Source: Paratinospora sagittata (lineage: Eukaryota > Streptophyta > Magnoliopsida > Ranunculales > Menispermaceae). Taken from it: a stretch of DNA of 64,000 nucleotides. A model generated the notes under the pieces. The model did no database searches. It saw only the letters and a list, made by a program, of their open reading frames with translations, and was not told the DNA's origin. This document shows positions 1 to 11,379 of this stretch, piece after piece (within the stretch, counting starts at the first letter, position 1; every line of letters begins with the position of its first letter). Position numbers and translations under genes: made by a program. The stretch spans positions 9,486,620 through 9,550,619 of the forward strand of contig CM069594.1 of NCBI GenBank assembly GCA_035771175.1. Direction: 5' to 3'.

Positions 1-3
1 GCG

Positions 4-1510
4 ATGAACGAAGAGATGAAGGCTCTATAAAAGAATGCCACTTGGGAACTTGTTCCACTGCCTAAAGGAATGAAGCCAATTGGATGCAGGTGGTTGTTCA
101 CGGTAAACTCAAACCAGATGGAAGCATTAATAGATATAAAGCCCGGCTAGTTGCGAATGGATATACGCAAAGGTATGGAGTAGACTATCAAGATACTTTT
201 GCACCAGTGGCCAAGATCAATACAATTCGCATTCTTATATCTATAGCAGCAAATCGAGACTGGCCTCTACAACAATTTGATGTTAAAAAAGCTTTCCTCA
301 ATGGAAATTTGGAAGAAGAGGTCTACATGGAGCTACCACCCGGAGTTAAAAATGGTTCTTCGTGTAAAGGTGAAGCCTGTAAATTGAAGAAGTCATTGTA
401 CGGGCTGAAACAGTCACCTAGAGCGTGGTTTGGGAGATTCTCGGCTACAATAAAGGAGTTTGGCTATAAACAAAGTAACTCAGATCACACTTTGTTTATA
501 AAACACAAAGAAGGAAAAGTAACAGCTTTAATTGTGTATGTTTATGATATGGTCTTGACAGGAGATGACCCATGCGAAATGAAAGCTTTACAGGAGTATT
601 TAGCCACTAAATTTGAAATGAAAGATCTCGGGCAACTTAAATATTTTTTGGGAATTGAGGTAGAAAGATCGAAACACGGAGTCTTGCTTTCACAGCGAAA
701 ATATGTGTTAGATCTTCTAACCGAAACCGAAATGCTTGGTTGTAAACCAATAGGGACGCCCATGGAAATGAATCATAAGCTCGGAATTCTCCCAGACCAA
801 GCCCCAGCAGACAAGGGCCATTATCAGCGATTAGTTGGAAGATAAATCTACTTATCACACACAAGGCCAGATATAGCATATGCGGTAAGCGTTGTGAGCC
901 AGTTCATGCATGCACCGAGTGAAGAACATATGGAAGCGGTCTATCGGATCTTAAGATACTTAAAGAGTGCTCCAGGAAAAGGTTTGTTGTTCTCAAAAAA
1001 TGGTATCTCTAACATTGAAGGATACACAGATTCTAATTGGGCAGGTGATCAAACAACCAGAAGGTCCACATCTAGTTACTTTACTTTTGTAGAAGGTAAT
1101 CTTGTCACTTGAAAAAGCAAGAAGCGAAGGTAGTAGCAAGATCAAGTGCTGAAGCTGAATTTTGAGGTATGGCTCATGGTGTATGCGAATTATTATGGAT
1201 AAGGAATATACTGAGGGACTTGGGGATTGAATATGCTACAACTATGAATCTTCACTGTGATAATAAGGCAGTCATCGCAATTGCACAAAATCCTGTTCAA
1301 CATGATCACACTAAACATGTTGAAGTTGATCGTCATTTAATTAAGGAGAACCTCGATGAAAAGATTATACAATTCTCATTTATTCAATTCGAGAGTCAAT
1401 TGGCTGATATGCTCACAAAGACAGTTTCAGGGAAGGTGTTTCATGGTATAATTAACAAGTTGGGCAAGATAGACATTTATGCACCAACTTTAGGGGGAGT
1501 GTCTGCATGA
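4..1510 (+). pseudogene. Broken copia pol: reverse transcriptase and RNase H
   Basis: The remains read AMNEEMKAL-stop-KNATWELVPLP, then after a frameshift near 100 the RT core: [61 protein letters not shown]. The catalytic YVDD box near 538-550 reads YVYD, so one catalytic aspartate is lost. The connection and RNase H follow ([20 protein letters not shown], then HCDNKAVIAIAQNP and TKHVEVDRHLIKE) with stops at about 843, 1110 and 1163. The domain order and motifs are those of plant RE1-type copia polyproteins. No functional product is expected. Confidence 0.88.
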
Positions 1511-1760
1511 GCTATATAGAATGTAATTGATTCTGTAAATATAAAAACAAATATTAGATTGATTTTGTAACTAATCCGAGAAATCTATATATAATTAATC
1601 GTATCTATATAGAATGTAATTGATTCTGTAAATATAGAAACAATTTGTTTTCCTAATTTAGGACCTAATTTTAGGATGTAATTGTATCTATATATTGCCT
1701 CTGTTTTAGAGAAGAATATACATCTTTGAACTCTCTCTACAGAAACTCTATTGTCTAACA
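1500..1760 (+). repeat. 3' LTR of the first copia element
   Basis: Starts TGTCTGCATGAG directly after the purine tract TTTAGGGGGAG and ends about TTGTCTAACA, giving TG...CA termini and a short LTR of about 261 bp. Inside it a stretch of about 40 bp (TATATAGAATGTAATTGATT and onward) occurs twice, at about 1513-1552 and 1603-1642, a tandem-style duplication within the LTR. The right boundary is inferred from the CA end because no second LTR is in view. Confidence 0.6.
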
Positions 1761-2973
1761 TAAACATAACTACAGCCGTAAGTGGTGAAATAGTTTGTTC
1801 TCTTTGAGGCATTTTCTTAGACATCTTGTGCTCCTGTGCAACACTCTACAAATTTGACAGTAGGAAAAGTTTTAGATGGGTTTTTATGTGTTAAGAAGAG
1901 AAGGGAGCATGTGAAGCATTGAAAAAATAATTAAATAATTTTTTTTAAAAAAAACCAACATTAAAAACATAGATATCCCATAACGTTTCAAAGAAAATTT
2001 CAAGCAACACAACATTAAAAAAAATAAAATAATGAAATGACTAACATGAATGCTCCAAATCAAGATCTCACAGTTCTAGTCAGATATCCTTATCCATTAC
2101 ATAGAAGAGTTTAATAAATAAAGTAATGAAAGGGTGTCTTGCAATGCCCCCAACTGCAAGCCCATTTGCTTTAGTATTGCGTTGGTGCTGATTTTGATGT
2201 CGTTCAATTTTCCAACGCGTTCTCTGCATTCCAATGACAGGGCATTGATGAAAGCATGCATGAAAGGAAGACATTACAAATGCAAAAAGATCAAAGTTCA
2301 AACATCAGAAATGGGTACACCTAAATTGAGAGTAAACCTGATTAAAGTTCATACATTAAAAGCCTTCATCAAATGGGAAGCAATTGCCTTGGAGTATCTG
2401 ATTCTGGTTTAGTGGCGATAGAGTTTGAAACATGGAAAAGACCATTTCTACTTTAATGATCACGGTTTGAAGAGATATGGATGAATCGTGACAGTAGTCG
2501 GTTTGAAGAGACGTGGGTGAATTTACCTATGCTATACCCATGCTATATTAGACTGGAAAAACAAAATTTTGTACAGGTAAAAGAAAGGGCATTTTTTAAA
2601 TTCTTCTTCAATTGGCTTCACCGTGAAAAGTATCCGAGTATTTTTATTATATATAGTATTGATATAGATTAATCTAATGATTTTTTTTTTTATTTTTTTT
2701 ACAAAAAAATGAGTTTGTTCTTTAAGATTTTGCATCAACAATAAAAGTAACTTTCTTAGCTTATTGATATAACATTTAATTTCCTCCATTTCCAATAAAG
2801 AGAGCAAACGTTAAAAATTCAAAGGTAAACCATTAGCTCAATAAATTGATTAATTTTTTTAATAGATAATTAAGCTTAGTTATAATTAAATACAAACAGA
2901 TTAAAAAACACCTTTAAGGAGATTGTCAATTAATATGTAGAATTAAGATTTTGTGTATATATAAAATACTTAC
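1761..2973. other. No gene identified; AT-rich intergenic DNA
   Basis: Between the copia LTR and the candidate minus-strand exons I see only AT-rich sequence with homopolymer runs. Short open frames on both strands (for example 2134-2412 plus and 2532-2807 minus) carry no recognisable motif, and the second is mostly low-complexity Leu/Lys/Ile. Exons 3 and later of the candidate minus-strand gene could be hidden here, but no acceptor that keeps the frame open was found. Confidence 0.5.
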
Positions 2974-3388
2974 ACAGTGAGTGCTTCAGCAAGTTGACGA
3001 ACATTTTCTAATGGATGTGGAATCTTAAAATTGTGAACAATATTTTCAATCTTAATAGCCTAATAGATTCAAATGTCAGATTAGTTGATTTATAAATAAG
3101 TTTTCAAAGAAAATAACCAATAGAAGTAAAAGTGCCACCACTTCATACTGAAAAATATAAAATTGTTAGGAAGCCCATCACCACCACTTCATACTGGAAA
3201 ATATAGAATGAATTAATATTAATGCATTAATTTGCCAGCTATATAATATTTTCGTGCTTAATTCATGCATGAACATCAAGAGAGAAATATAATGTGTATA
3301 TTACCTGTAAATGCAATTGATTGGAAGAAGTGAAGAGAAGGTGTTTCAGAGCAATCAAATCTTGCTTCTCTTTTCTTGACATTATCAT
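2974..3388 (-). CDS. Candidate first two exons of an unrecognised minus-strand gene
   Basis: On the minus strand an ATG at 3388 opens 28 codons (starting MIMSRKEKQDLIALKHLLF) to a clean donor ACAG|GTAATA at 3305/3304. A second exon at 3059-2974 has acceptor CTATTAG|GC, continues in phase 0 with AIKIENIVHNFKIPHPLENV then RQLAEALT, and ends at the strong donor ACTGT|GTAAGT. Both exons are open only in the joined frame, and a purine-rich leader-like stretch precedes the ATG (about 3400-3530), as in plant 5' UTRs. I do not recognise the family and could not find the next exon. It could be a real small gene, a fragment of one, or chance. Confidence 0.35.
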
Positions 3389-5052
3389 CCTTCAATTTTT
3401 GATTAGCTAGAAATTAGTAATTAATTCTCTCTTGTTTTGTTTCTTTGTCTTCTGCCTCTTATTAACGTTCTAATTCTCTTCTCAACTCTTCTCTTGTTTG
3501 TTTCAAATTTATCAATGGTTGGCTTGTTAACACTTTGTCAACTGGATGAATTACGAAGAATCAAACAAAATTAGGATATAAATGTAAATAATAATTGTTG
3601 TTTTAATCAAACAGGGTGTTGCAACTTGCAAGCATATGTATTTGATACATCAATTATACGTTCCCTCAAAAGAAATATATACAAATATGTACCAGAAATA
3701 TTGTAAAAATCGAAAAAAAATAAATGAAAGCACAAAAAGTAATATATAAAATAAATTGAATGGAGAGAATAAGAATCTAATGGCATGAATTTATATAATT
3801 CAGCTGCCTAATGTTGGACGAATATATTTTGATTAAAGAATTAAGAAATACTTCTTTTAGTCCAATAAACTGGAATTTATTAATTTCATAAATCTAATCA
3901 AGTTAATTGTGGATCAGACAACACATGAGAGAATAAGCAAAAATAAGCTTATTCTCACTTTTGCCGGGGATGGACCAAAATAAGCTTCAAAATTAATTAA
4001 TCTAAGTTTCTCAAAAAAAGAAAATACAATGAAAGGAACACATCAAGAGAAGAGAGTGAGAGAGAAGCACCTAAAATGCTTTTCACCTTTGATATGCATG
4101 CAGTTTATCACTCTTTCATTTTTCACAAAAAATGGATATGCAAAAGGGTTGACTCCATACCCAAGCAGGGCACATGTTGAATGAGTATCTCACCAAAAAC
4201 CAATGAAAAAAATTATTATCTTCCGCAACAAAAATTTGACTACAGTCTATAGTTAGCCTTTCTTTAATTTACTGTATATACAAAAAATGAAGAATAAAAA
4301 AATAATCAAATACAAACTTCTCGAAGTTCATAAAATTATTTAACTTCATGAACTTAACATACATATCAAATTAATTTACACCAAAATATGCGGCGGATCA
4401 GACACAAAAGAATATTAAAAAATCTATCATCATCTCTAAAATACCATAATATATACAATAATATTTTATTAATTATAAAAAATAAATATGTATTATAAAT
4501 CGATGTTTGAACGTATTGTTTTTGTTAACAGTATTGCTTTGGACGAATCATGAAATAATAATGAACCATAAAGGAAAGATCATATTATGGATTTAACTAA
4601 TCTAAAAAGTGTCGAAAAAAAAATGAAAGCAATAGAGAGAAGAGATGAGAGTGAGAAAGAGAGGCATGGGATGAAATTATTGAATTATATATCATGAAAC
4701 AAAATTTTGTCAAACTCAGTGTAACTTATCTTGCCAAGACACCTCTTCCTTTCTTATGAGCTCCGAAGTTCTATTTTCCCCAACCTCATATGAGGTGGAG
4801 GAGTTAATCTGACCTCTTTGAAGGTCTTGTTGTGGTCCTATTTGGACCTAGGTATTGTTTCTCATATGGAGCTACCCTTTAATATAATCATCCATGTATT
4901 CATTTCAATATAAAGTAATATAAATTGACAAAAAAAATCATGAAGAAAATATTAAATCATGGATGATATTAATTATTCTAAGTTAATTAAAAGAAGAAAA
5001 CTAAGATTAAAATGAATAGATCAAAGAAAAGAAGAGAAGAGATTGAGAAAGA
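3389..5052. other. No gene identified; possible leader or promoter of the minus-strand candidate, then AT-rich DNA
   Basis: About 3389-3530 is purine-rich when read on the minus strand and could be the 5' UTR of the candidate exons. The rest (to 5052) is AT-rich with scattered A and T runs and no sustained coding frame or terminal-repeat structure that I can support. Confidence 0.4.
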
Positions 5053-5335
5053 TGCATCTTATTAGAACAGAAAAATCAATTAGACAAAGTAAGTTTTGCT
5101 TGGCTTAAGCTGAGAACTATTTTCCATTATATAGAAGAAGGAAACTTATTACAGTTGTACGATGAAGAGACACTTGTTACCATCCTGAATATAGGAAGTT
5201 ACACAAGAATGTGAGAACCCATATGTTTACAACAAACATAACAAACACTTGGCGAGGTGGTAAAACAACCTAACGACCTGGAATAGAAGAACACTATAGA
5301 AGGTGATAGAGGATTGCTAATGTGTTTCTCTTGCA
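5053..5335 (-). repeat. Putative 3' LTR of the split copia element
   Basis: After the RNase H frame, the minus strand shows a purine stretch (GACGGAGGA) followed by TGCAAGAGAAACAC at 5335, which I take as the LTR start. The end is set at the TGCA near 5053. The length would be about 283 bp. The 5' LTR is not recognisable in the window, so both ends are provisional. Confidence 0.35.
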
Positions 5336-7207
5336 TCCTCCGTCAAGTGAGAGAATAGTGGAATTACACCAAGCTTGGCCCGAAAGAAGAAGAATCGTGT
5401 TGAAGATAAAAGCATAGTAAAGACATCAACAATTTGATCCCATGAAGGGACATGAAGAACTTCAAGCACACGAGCACGAACTTTGTCTCGAACAAAATGA
5501 ATATTTATCTTAATATGCTTGGTGTGAGCACGGAAGACTGGGTTGCCAACTAGAGCCGCTGCACTCATGTTGTCGCACCAGACAATAGGGTGAGAGGGTG
5601 GTAAGAAACAAAGCTCCTTTAGAAGTGATTGGATCCAAGTAATCTCAACCGTGATATGGGCAAGGGCGCGATATTCAGATTCAGTGTTGGATCGAGCCAC
5701 CATTTGTTGTTTTCTGGATTTCCATGACATAAGAGTCACCAAAGTAAACACAGTACCCTGCAATAGAGCAACGGTCATTAATGGAGGAGGCCCAATCAAC
5801 AACAGAGAATCTTGTAAGAAACAAGTGCAAGCTAGGCTTGATGTGGAGATTGTGGTCATAGGTGCCTTGCAAGTAATGAAGAAGACGGTTTAGTGCTTGC
5901 TGATGAAGAACTGTTGGATGTTGTTAAAATTGGCTTAGATGATTGATGGTATAAGCAATATCCGGGCATGTGTGGGTAAGATACTGGAGGCCACCAAGGA
6001 GTTTGCGATATAAAAAAAAACATCAGTAAAGGAAGCATTGTCAGTTGCATAAAGAAACTTGTTCATGGCACATGGAATGAACACAAATTTGAGTAAAGAT
6101 AATCCTGCTCGTTGGAGAAGAGTGTGTAGATGATTGACTGAGAAAAATCTTGGATTAGTCTCGTCAAACCTACTTGCCAAAATCGCCTATGTCTTTTAGA
6201 ACAAAGGACTGATGAAGAACTTGAACAAAGTGTTGCATGTTATAAGTATATCATCGACGTAGACCAATATATATGTAAACCAAAGAGGGGCCAATTTTAT
6301 AAAATGAAAAGGGGTGAGTTAGCTCGAGTGGCAACAAAACTCCATGACAGAAGTGTATGCCGAAGGCGATAAAACCAAGCTCGAGGAGCTTGTTTTAAAC
6401 CATATAAAGCTCGATAAAGTTTACACATAATCTCGTGAAGATGACCATTCAAGAAAGCATTATTAATGTCCAATTGTCTAATGGACCAGTTGAAAGAGAT
6501 AACCATGGTAAGCACCACTCTGATGGTGGAAGCTTTAATCACTAGACTAAATGTCTCAGAGAAGTCAATTCCAGGAACTTGATTGTACCCCTTAGCCATA
6601 AGACTAGTCTTGTACCGGTGGACAGATCCGTCATAATTTTTCTTCATCTTGAACACTCATTTATTGCCTATCAAATCTTGCTCAGGAGATGGAGAAACAA
6701 AAGACCAAGTGTTATTGGCAAGCAAAACATCAAATTCAGCTTTATTGCTTGGCACCATTCACTAACTTGAAGAGCTGCATCAGCAGTAGTAGGAACAATT
6801 AAATTCCACAACAATTGAATACACTTTTGGTTTGTAAATACCACTTTTTGATCTGATAATCATGGGGTGGCATGGTATGGGAGGAGAAACAGAGGTAGAA
6901 GGTCAAAAAGATAAGGAAGGATTTATGGGAGTGGCTGTGGATGGGCAAGGAGATGATGAAGAAGAAGGTGAACCTGATGGGGACGATGACAATGAAAGTT
7001 GATGTATTAGGAACAAACGCAGGAAGGGATAGTGAGACCCAGGAGTGAGGACATTTGTAGGCATTTGAGCTAAGACATTTGTAGCCCTTGCGAGATGAGT
7101 GTTAGCCCACAAACAAACTTTTCTGGGATCAAAACTTAAATTTAACCTTGTTGCAAGGACGAAGATATGGAAAATAGGAACACCCAAAAACTTTAAAATA
7201 GTGTATT
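5336..7207 (-). pseudogene. Broken copia pol: integrase tail, RT, RNase H
   Basis: From high to low coordinates: an integrase-tail relic around VFGCSYFPYLRPC (about 7190-7150, shifted by one base from the upstream frame) and ARATNVLAQMPTNVLTPG; RT core at 6656-6297 with RYKTSLMAKGYNQVPGIDF, lacking about 20 residues between HEIM and CKLYRALYGLKQ; a YVDD box readable near 6250-6262 in another frame; HTCPDIAYTINHLSQF near 5960; and RNase H at 5859-5317 (QQMVARSNTESEYRAL, IVWCDNMSAAALVGNPVF, HTKHIKINIHFVRD). The usual DADWA reads VVDWA. Not functional. Confidence 0.82.
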
Positions 7208-7573
7208 TGTTGTGCGAAATCGGAGTAAAGCATGAAAGAAAAATGAGACAACAAATTTAACGTGGTTCAGCAAATTGCCTACGTCCACGGGAGACAACAC
7301 TCTTTTATTAGATCACCCTTAGGTGGATCTTACAGAATAGATCTTACAGAATAGAACTCTCTGATTCTTAGGAATTTCAAGAATGAAATTAGGTTCTATT
7401 TATAGGAGTATACATGGGTATTTTTGTAATTAGTAAATATATATAATAATATATATTTATTCAACGCACAGCCGTTTTTGAAGAATTTAGATGAAGGTTG
7501 GTGGGTTGGTGGCCGCCCACGAGGGCGGCCACCAACCCTTCTTTTTTTGTTTATTTATGAGGTGGACCCCACA
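7208..7573 (-). repeat. 3' LTR of the nested copia element
   Basis: 366 bp, plus-strand ends TGTTGTGCG... and ...GGACCCCACA, matching the LTR at 11999-12390. Contains a perfect 16-bp GC-rich hairpin at 7503-7538. Immediately to its right (7574-7600) the minus strand reads the purine tract AGGTGGAGGTGGAGATT used to prime plus-strand DNA. Confidence 0.9.
7503..7538. repeat. Perfect GC-rich hairpin inside the LTR
   Basis: GGGTTGGTGGCCGCCC, loop ACGA, then the exact complement GGGCGGCCACCAACCC: a 16-bp perfect stem with a 4-nt loop, conspicuous in AT-rich DNA. The other LTR has the same stem arms (12309-12324 and 12338-12353) with a loop enlarged to 13 nt. In element orientation it lies near the start of the LTR (U3 side). 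Confidence 0.85.
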
Positions 7574-7600
7574 AATCTCCACCTCCACCTCATGTGGAAC
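7574..7600 (-). promoter_or_regulatory. Polypurine tract of the nested copia
   Basis: On the minus strand the bases directly upstream of the 3' LTR are almost all purines (AGGTGGAGGTGGAGATT). This is the usual position of the plus-strand primer of LTR retrotransposons. Confidence 0.8.
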
Positions 7601-7680
7601 AGGGGTCCTCTACACTTGCAATCTCTCTACAGATAGCAAGCTTCCTTAAAAAAAAACTGTTGCTGCCTCCATTAGTGCCC

Positions 7681-9300
7681 TTAGGCACTCCGAGCTCGTA
7701 AGATGTTGATCAAGTCCAAACAATGCTGGAACTTGATCCCTGTAACCACTTTTGTAAGCATATCTGCAGGGTTATCTGCAGTCTTGATCTTTTGCAGAAG
7801 AATACTCCCTTCTTCTACTATTTCTCGAACAAAATGAAAACGAACATCAATATGCTTCGTTCGACTGTGATGAACTTGGTTCTTTGCCAAACAAATGGCA
7901 CTCTGGCTGTCGCAGAAAACTTCAACATTCTTCTGCACAATTCCCAAGTCTTTAGTCAATCCATGAAACCAGATTGCTTCCTTGAAAGCTTCCGTTACTG
8001 CCATGTACTCTGCCTCTGTAGTAGACAAAGCAACTGTTGACTGTAGTGTTGATCTCCAACTCACTGGTCCTCCTGCCATAATGAAAACATAACCAGTAGT
8101 AGATCTGCGCTTGTCAAGATCTCCAGCATAGTCCGAATCCATATATCCGACTAGATGCTTACAATTTTTCGTATCTCTTTCGAACTTTAAACCAATATCT
8201 ACAGTACCATAAATATACCGTAGAATCCACTTCATTGCTTGCCAGTGGCCTTTACCTGGGTTGTGCATGTAACGACTTACCATACTTACAGCATGTGAAA
8301 TGTCAGGTCTGGTACACACCATAGCATACATCAAGGCACCAACTGCATTTGCATATGGAATATTCTCCATTTGCTTCTTTTGATCTTCGGAATTTGGTGA
8401 CATTGATGAACTTAGCTTGAAATGTGGTGCCAATGGTGTGCTCACAGGTTTTGTGTCATTGCCAATGCCAAAAGTTTGAAGAACTTTCTTCAAGTACTGA
8501 GTCTGAGTCAAACAGATTGTGCCTTTGTCCCTGTCTCGAGTTATCTCCATCCCGAGAATTTTTCTGGCCTCTCCAAGATCCTTCATTTCAAACTTTGAGC
8601 TCAATTGAGCCTTCAGCTTGTTGATCTCCACCTTGCTTTTAGATGCGATTAACATATCATCTACATATAAAAGAAAATAGATAAATGTACCATCTTGAAG
8701 TTTGCGATAGTAGACACAATGATCAAACTGACTTCGGGTATATTTCTGCCCTTGGATGAAGCTGTCAAATCGCTTGTACCACTGTCTCGGTGACTGCTTT
8801 AGGCCATACAATGACGTGCTCAACTTGCAAGCCCAAGTCTCTCTTCCTGGTACTTTGAATCCTTCTGGTTGAGACATATATATCTCTTCTTCCAAATTAC
8901 CATGCAGAAAAGCAATTTTGACATCGAGTTGGGCTAACTCGAGATCAAATTGTGCACCCAAAGCCAATAATATTCGAATTGACGAATGCTTAACAACAGG
9001 TGAGAATACCTCATTGTAGTCAATTCCTTCCCTCTGAGTGAAGCCTTTTGCTACCAGTCTGGCTTTGTACCGGATATCGTCTGTGCTGGGAGAGCCTTCC
9101 TTCTTTGCGAAAACCCATTTGCAGCCAATTGGTTTCTTTCCTTTCGGAAGTGGAACCAACTTCCAAGTCTGATTCTGATGGAGTGATTTCATCTCCTCAT
9201 TCATTGCCATTTTCCACTTATCACTTTCCATACTCTGGATAGCATCTTTGTAATTGTATGGAACATCATCTCCGGTGACTGGTAATGCATATGCAACCAT
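7681..9300 (-). pseudogene. Copia RT-RNase H segment of the nested element (539 codons open)
   Basis: This is the C-terminal part of the polyprotein and is intact over 539 codons. RT shows [70 protein letters not shown] and a canonical YVDDMLIAS active site. The connection (CTRPDISHAVSMVSRYMHNP) is followed by RNase H with YMDSDYAGDLDKRRST, ALSTTEAEYMAV, VFCDSQSAICLAKN and HSRTKHIDVRFHFVRE. The motifs match Tnt1-type elements. It is in frame with the two blocks upstream, separated by a TAA at 9367-9369, so it is a segment of one gag-pol gene rather than an independent gene. Confidence 0.9.
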
Positions 9301-9366
9301 GTCAGTGTACCGAGCCGGTTTGCAGATTTCTCTTCGTGGTCGACTAGTGGCAATTGATTCTGATTG

Positions 9367-10056
9367 TTAACTGATGTCTGGTCCTGGGGCCTCCACCTCA
9401 ACTGAGATTTCCTCCTCGTCTTCTGCAGGATGGTTGGATATCTCTGCTGACTTGCCAGGAGTCACTGGTATATCTAACTCCACCTGCTGAGGCAAATCTG
9501 GATCTCTATTTTCTTTATCGGAAACTGTATGCTTTAACATCACAGATTCATCAAAAGTTACATCTCGACTTTTTACAATCGTCTTTGTCTCAGGGTTCCA
9601 TAGTCGGAAAGCCTTAACTCCTTCACTAAAGCCCATGAAAATCGCTTTCTTGGACCTAGGATCCAGTTTGGATTCCTTCACATGAAAATATGCAATGCAT
9701 TCGAAAATGCGCAGAGAATTATAATCTGAAACGGGGTGTCCAGACCATACCTCCTTGGGAGTTTTGCCATCTAGTGCTGTTGCAGGAAGTCTATTGATGA
9801 TATGAGAGGCATATGACAAAGCTTCAGCCCAAAATGCCTTGCTTAGTCCAGAATGAGATAACATGCAGTGAACTTTATCTACCAAAGTACGATTCATGCG
9901 TTCAGCAACACCGTTTTGTTGTGGCGTGCCTGGGACTGTGAAATGTCTGACAATCCCTTCATTCTCACAAATTTTCTGAAATGAGTCAGACTTGTATTCT
10001 CCTCCATTATCAGATCTGAGCCTCTTAATCTTCCTTCCCGTTTGGGTTTCTACCAT
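9367..10056 (-). pseudogene. Copia integrase catalytic core, C-terminal part (nested element)
   Basis: Reads KRLRSDNGGEYKSDSFQ, then [19 protein letters not shown] with the third catalytic acid, FWAEALSYASHIINRLP, and the GKKR-like tail EVWSGHPVSDYNSL, ESKLDPRSKKAIFMGF. This is standard copia integrase, the enzyme that inserts the cDNA into the genome. The segment begins right after a TGA at 10063-10065 where the family has Trp, and ends at a TAA at 9367-9369 where Gln is likely. Both are consistent with C-to-T or G-to-A transitions. Confidence 0.88.
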
Positions 10057-10062
10057 TTTCTT

Positions 10063-11205
10063 TCATATAAGAAAGATATCTAGCACTTCATCTTTATGCT
10101 TCATGGTATAAACCCAAACATAGCGTGAGAAATCATCAATGAAAGTAACAAACCAACGTTTACCTCCCAATGAAACGTTTTGAGAGGGTCCCCAAACGTC
10201 GGTATGAACATAATCTAATGTTCCTTTTGTGCGGTGGATGGCAGTTCCAAACTTGACTCTCGTCTGCTTGCCTAAGATACAGTGCTTGCAGAAGTCAAGT
10301 TTCCCGGTCTTTGCACCTTTCAGAGAACCTTGCTTGATCAAGGTTTGAAGAGCTTTCTCTCCAACATGTCCGAGCCGCATGTGCCAAAGTCGGGAAGTGT
10401 CTGATGAAACATCTTTAGAACTGGTGCAAGCTGAGACACTTCCGATTACTGTGTGTCCGTCAAGGAAATAGAGATTTTCTTTCTGAGTACCCTTCATGGC
10501 CAAGAGTGCTCCACGTACAACCTTCAGGACTCCACCTTCAATGGTTACCTTGTAACCGCTGGAATCAAGGACTCCTAAGGAGATCAGATTTTTCTTCAGA
10601 TCTGGAACATATCTGACTTCCGTGAGTCGTCTTGTTGTACCGTCATGCACCTTAAGTCGGATTGTTCCAATACCCTTTGTTTGGCAGGTATTGTTATTGC
10701 CCATGAGCACGACTCCTCCATCGAACTGATCCAGTTTTGAGAACCAACTTCGATTCGGACACATATGATAGGAACATCCAGAATCTAATATCCATCTATC
10801 AGACTGATTGTCTATAGATGAAACTGAGAATGTAGAAGCTTCTTCAGCCTTCTTCTTCAGGTAGAGTCGGTTCTCTACGCGTTTCGTCAGGTACTTGTCC
10901 TCCAGGTTTTTCCAGAGACTTGTTGCCATAGTCTCTTTCATAACAAAGTACTTCTGATCTCTTGCCAAACAGAGTCTGATTGTTCTACAAGCTTGACGAT
11001 TGACGAAATTCCAATCATCATCGGACATATCCTTGGGCTTGGTTTCCAAGGCAATATGTAAGCCTTCCTGGAATAATAGATCTTGAATTTCGCATTGCCA
11101 CCTGTCAAATTTGTTGGTGCTGTTGAATTTCTCCACCGCGAACTTTGTGTTGGACATCGAACTTCTTTGCCAAGGCTTGCTTGTGCTTGGGATTTCCTCC
11201 GCCAT
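10063..11205 (-). pseudogene. Copia gag N-terminus fused to protease and integrase N-domain (nested element)
   Basis: Starts at ATG 11205 (MAEEIPSTSKPWQRSSMSNT), the first in-frame ATG after the leader. About the first 120 residues are a gag-like domain (KFDRWQCEIQDLLFQEGL). At about residue 120 the frame jumps from YLTKRVENRLYLKKK to AEEASTFSVSS and then the protease site WILDSGCSYHM, so the rest of gag and its CCHC zinc knuckle are missing without loss of frame. The integrase zinc domain follows (HMRLGH, CKHCILGK) and the start of the catalytic core (HTDVWGPSQ). Ends at a TGA (10063-10065). Confidence 0.88.
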
Positions 11206-11379
11206 TTACACCGAAGATATGTACGACGCCGAACAGTGCTGAAAAATGATAAACAACTTCAACTAAGCTATATCAATAATTTAGGAGTTGAATCTGCAGA
11301 AACGGATTGCACGGCTGCGTCCGGAACGATCGAAAATGGTGGAAACGAGTCGGACTTTGCTGAAATCAGACAAAAAATT

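Larger units (their letters stand above)
1..1760 (+). mobile_element. 3' half of a Ty1/copia retrotransposon, cut by the window edge
   Basis: A plus-strand copia element runs from the first base (end of the integrase/RT junction) through reverse transcriptase and RNase H to a polypurine tract (about 1489-1499) and a 3' LTR (1500-1760). The order RT, RNase H, PPT, LTR is diagnostic of Ty1/copia. The 5' LTR, gag, protease and integrase would lie left of the window. The body is disabled by stops and frameshifts, so this is a fossil copy. It lies about 11.5 kb upstream of the PP2C gene. Confidence 0.9.
5053..7207 (-). mobile_element. Retrofit/Ale-like copia element, 3' portion (host of a nested insertion)
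   Basis: Minus-strand copia: reading leftward from 7207 come integrase C-terminus, RT, RNase H and a putative 3' LTR (5335-5053). The upstream integrase segment lies beyond the inserted element at 12396 to about 12640, so the two blocks are one element split by a later retrotransposon. The motif style (PGIDFSETFSLVIKASTIR, LRQLD-like IRQLDINNAFLNGHL, LYRALYGLKQAPRAWFYRL) resembles the Retrofit/Ale copia lineage. The element is degenerate with several frameshifts and a small deletion in RT. Confidence 0.82.

Noticed and set aside
2134..2412. A 92-codon plus-strand open frame as a small gene
   Set aside because: No recognisable motif, signal or splice context, and a similar-length frame exists on the opposite strand.
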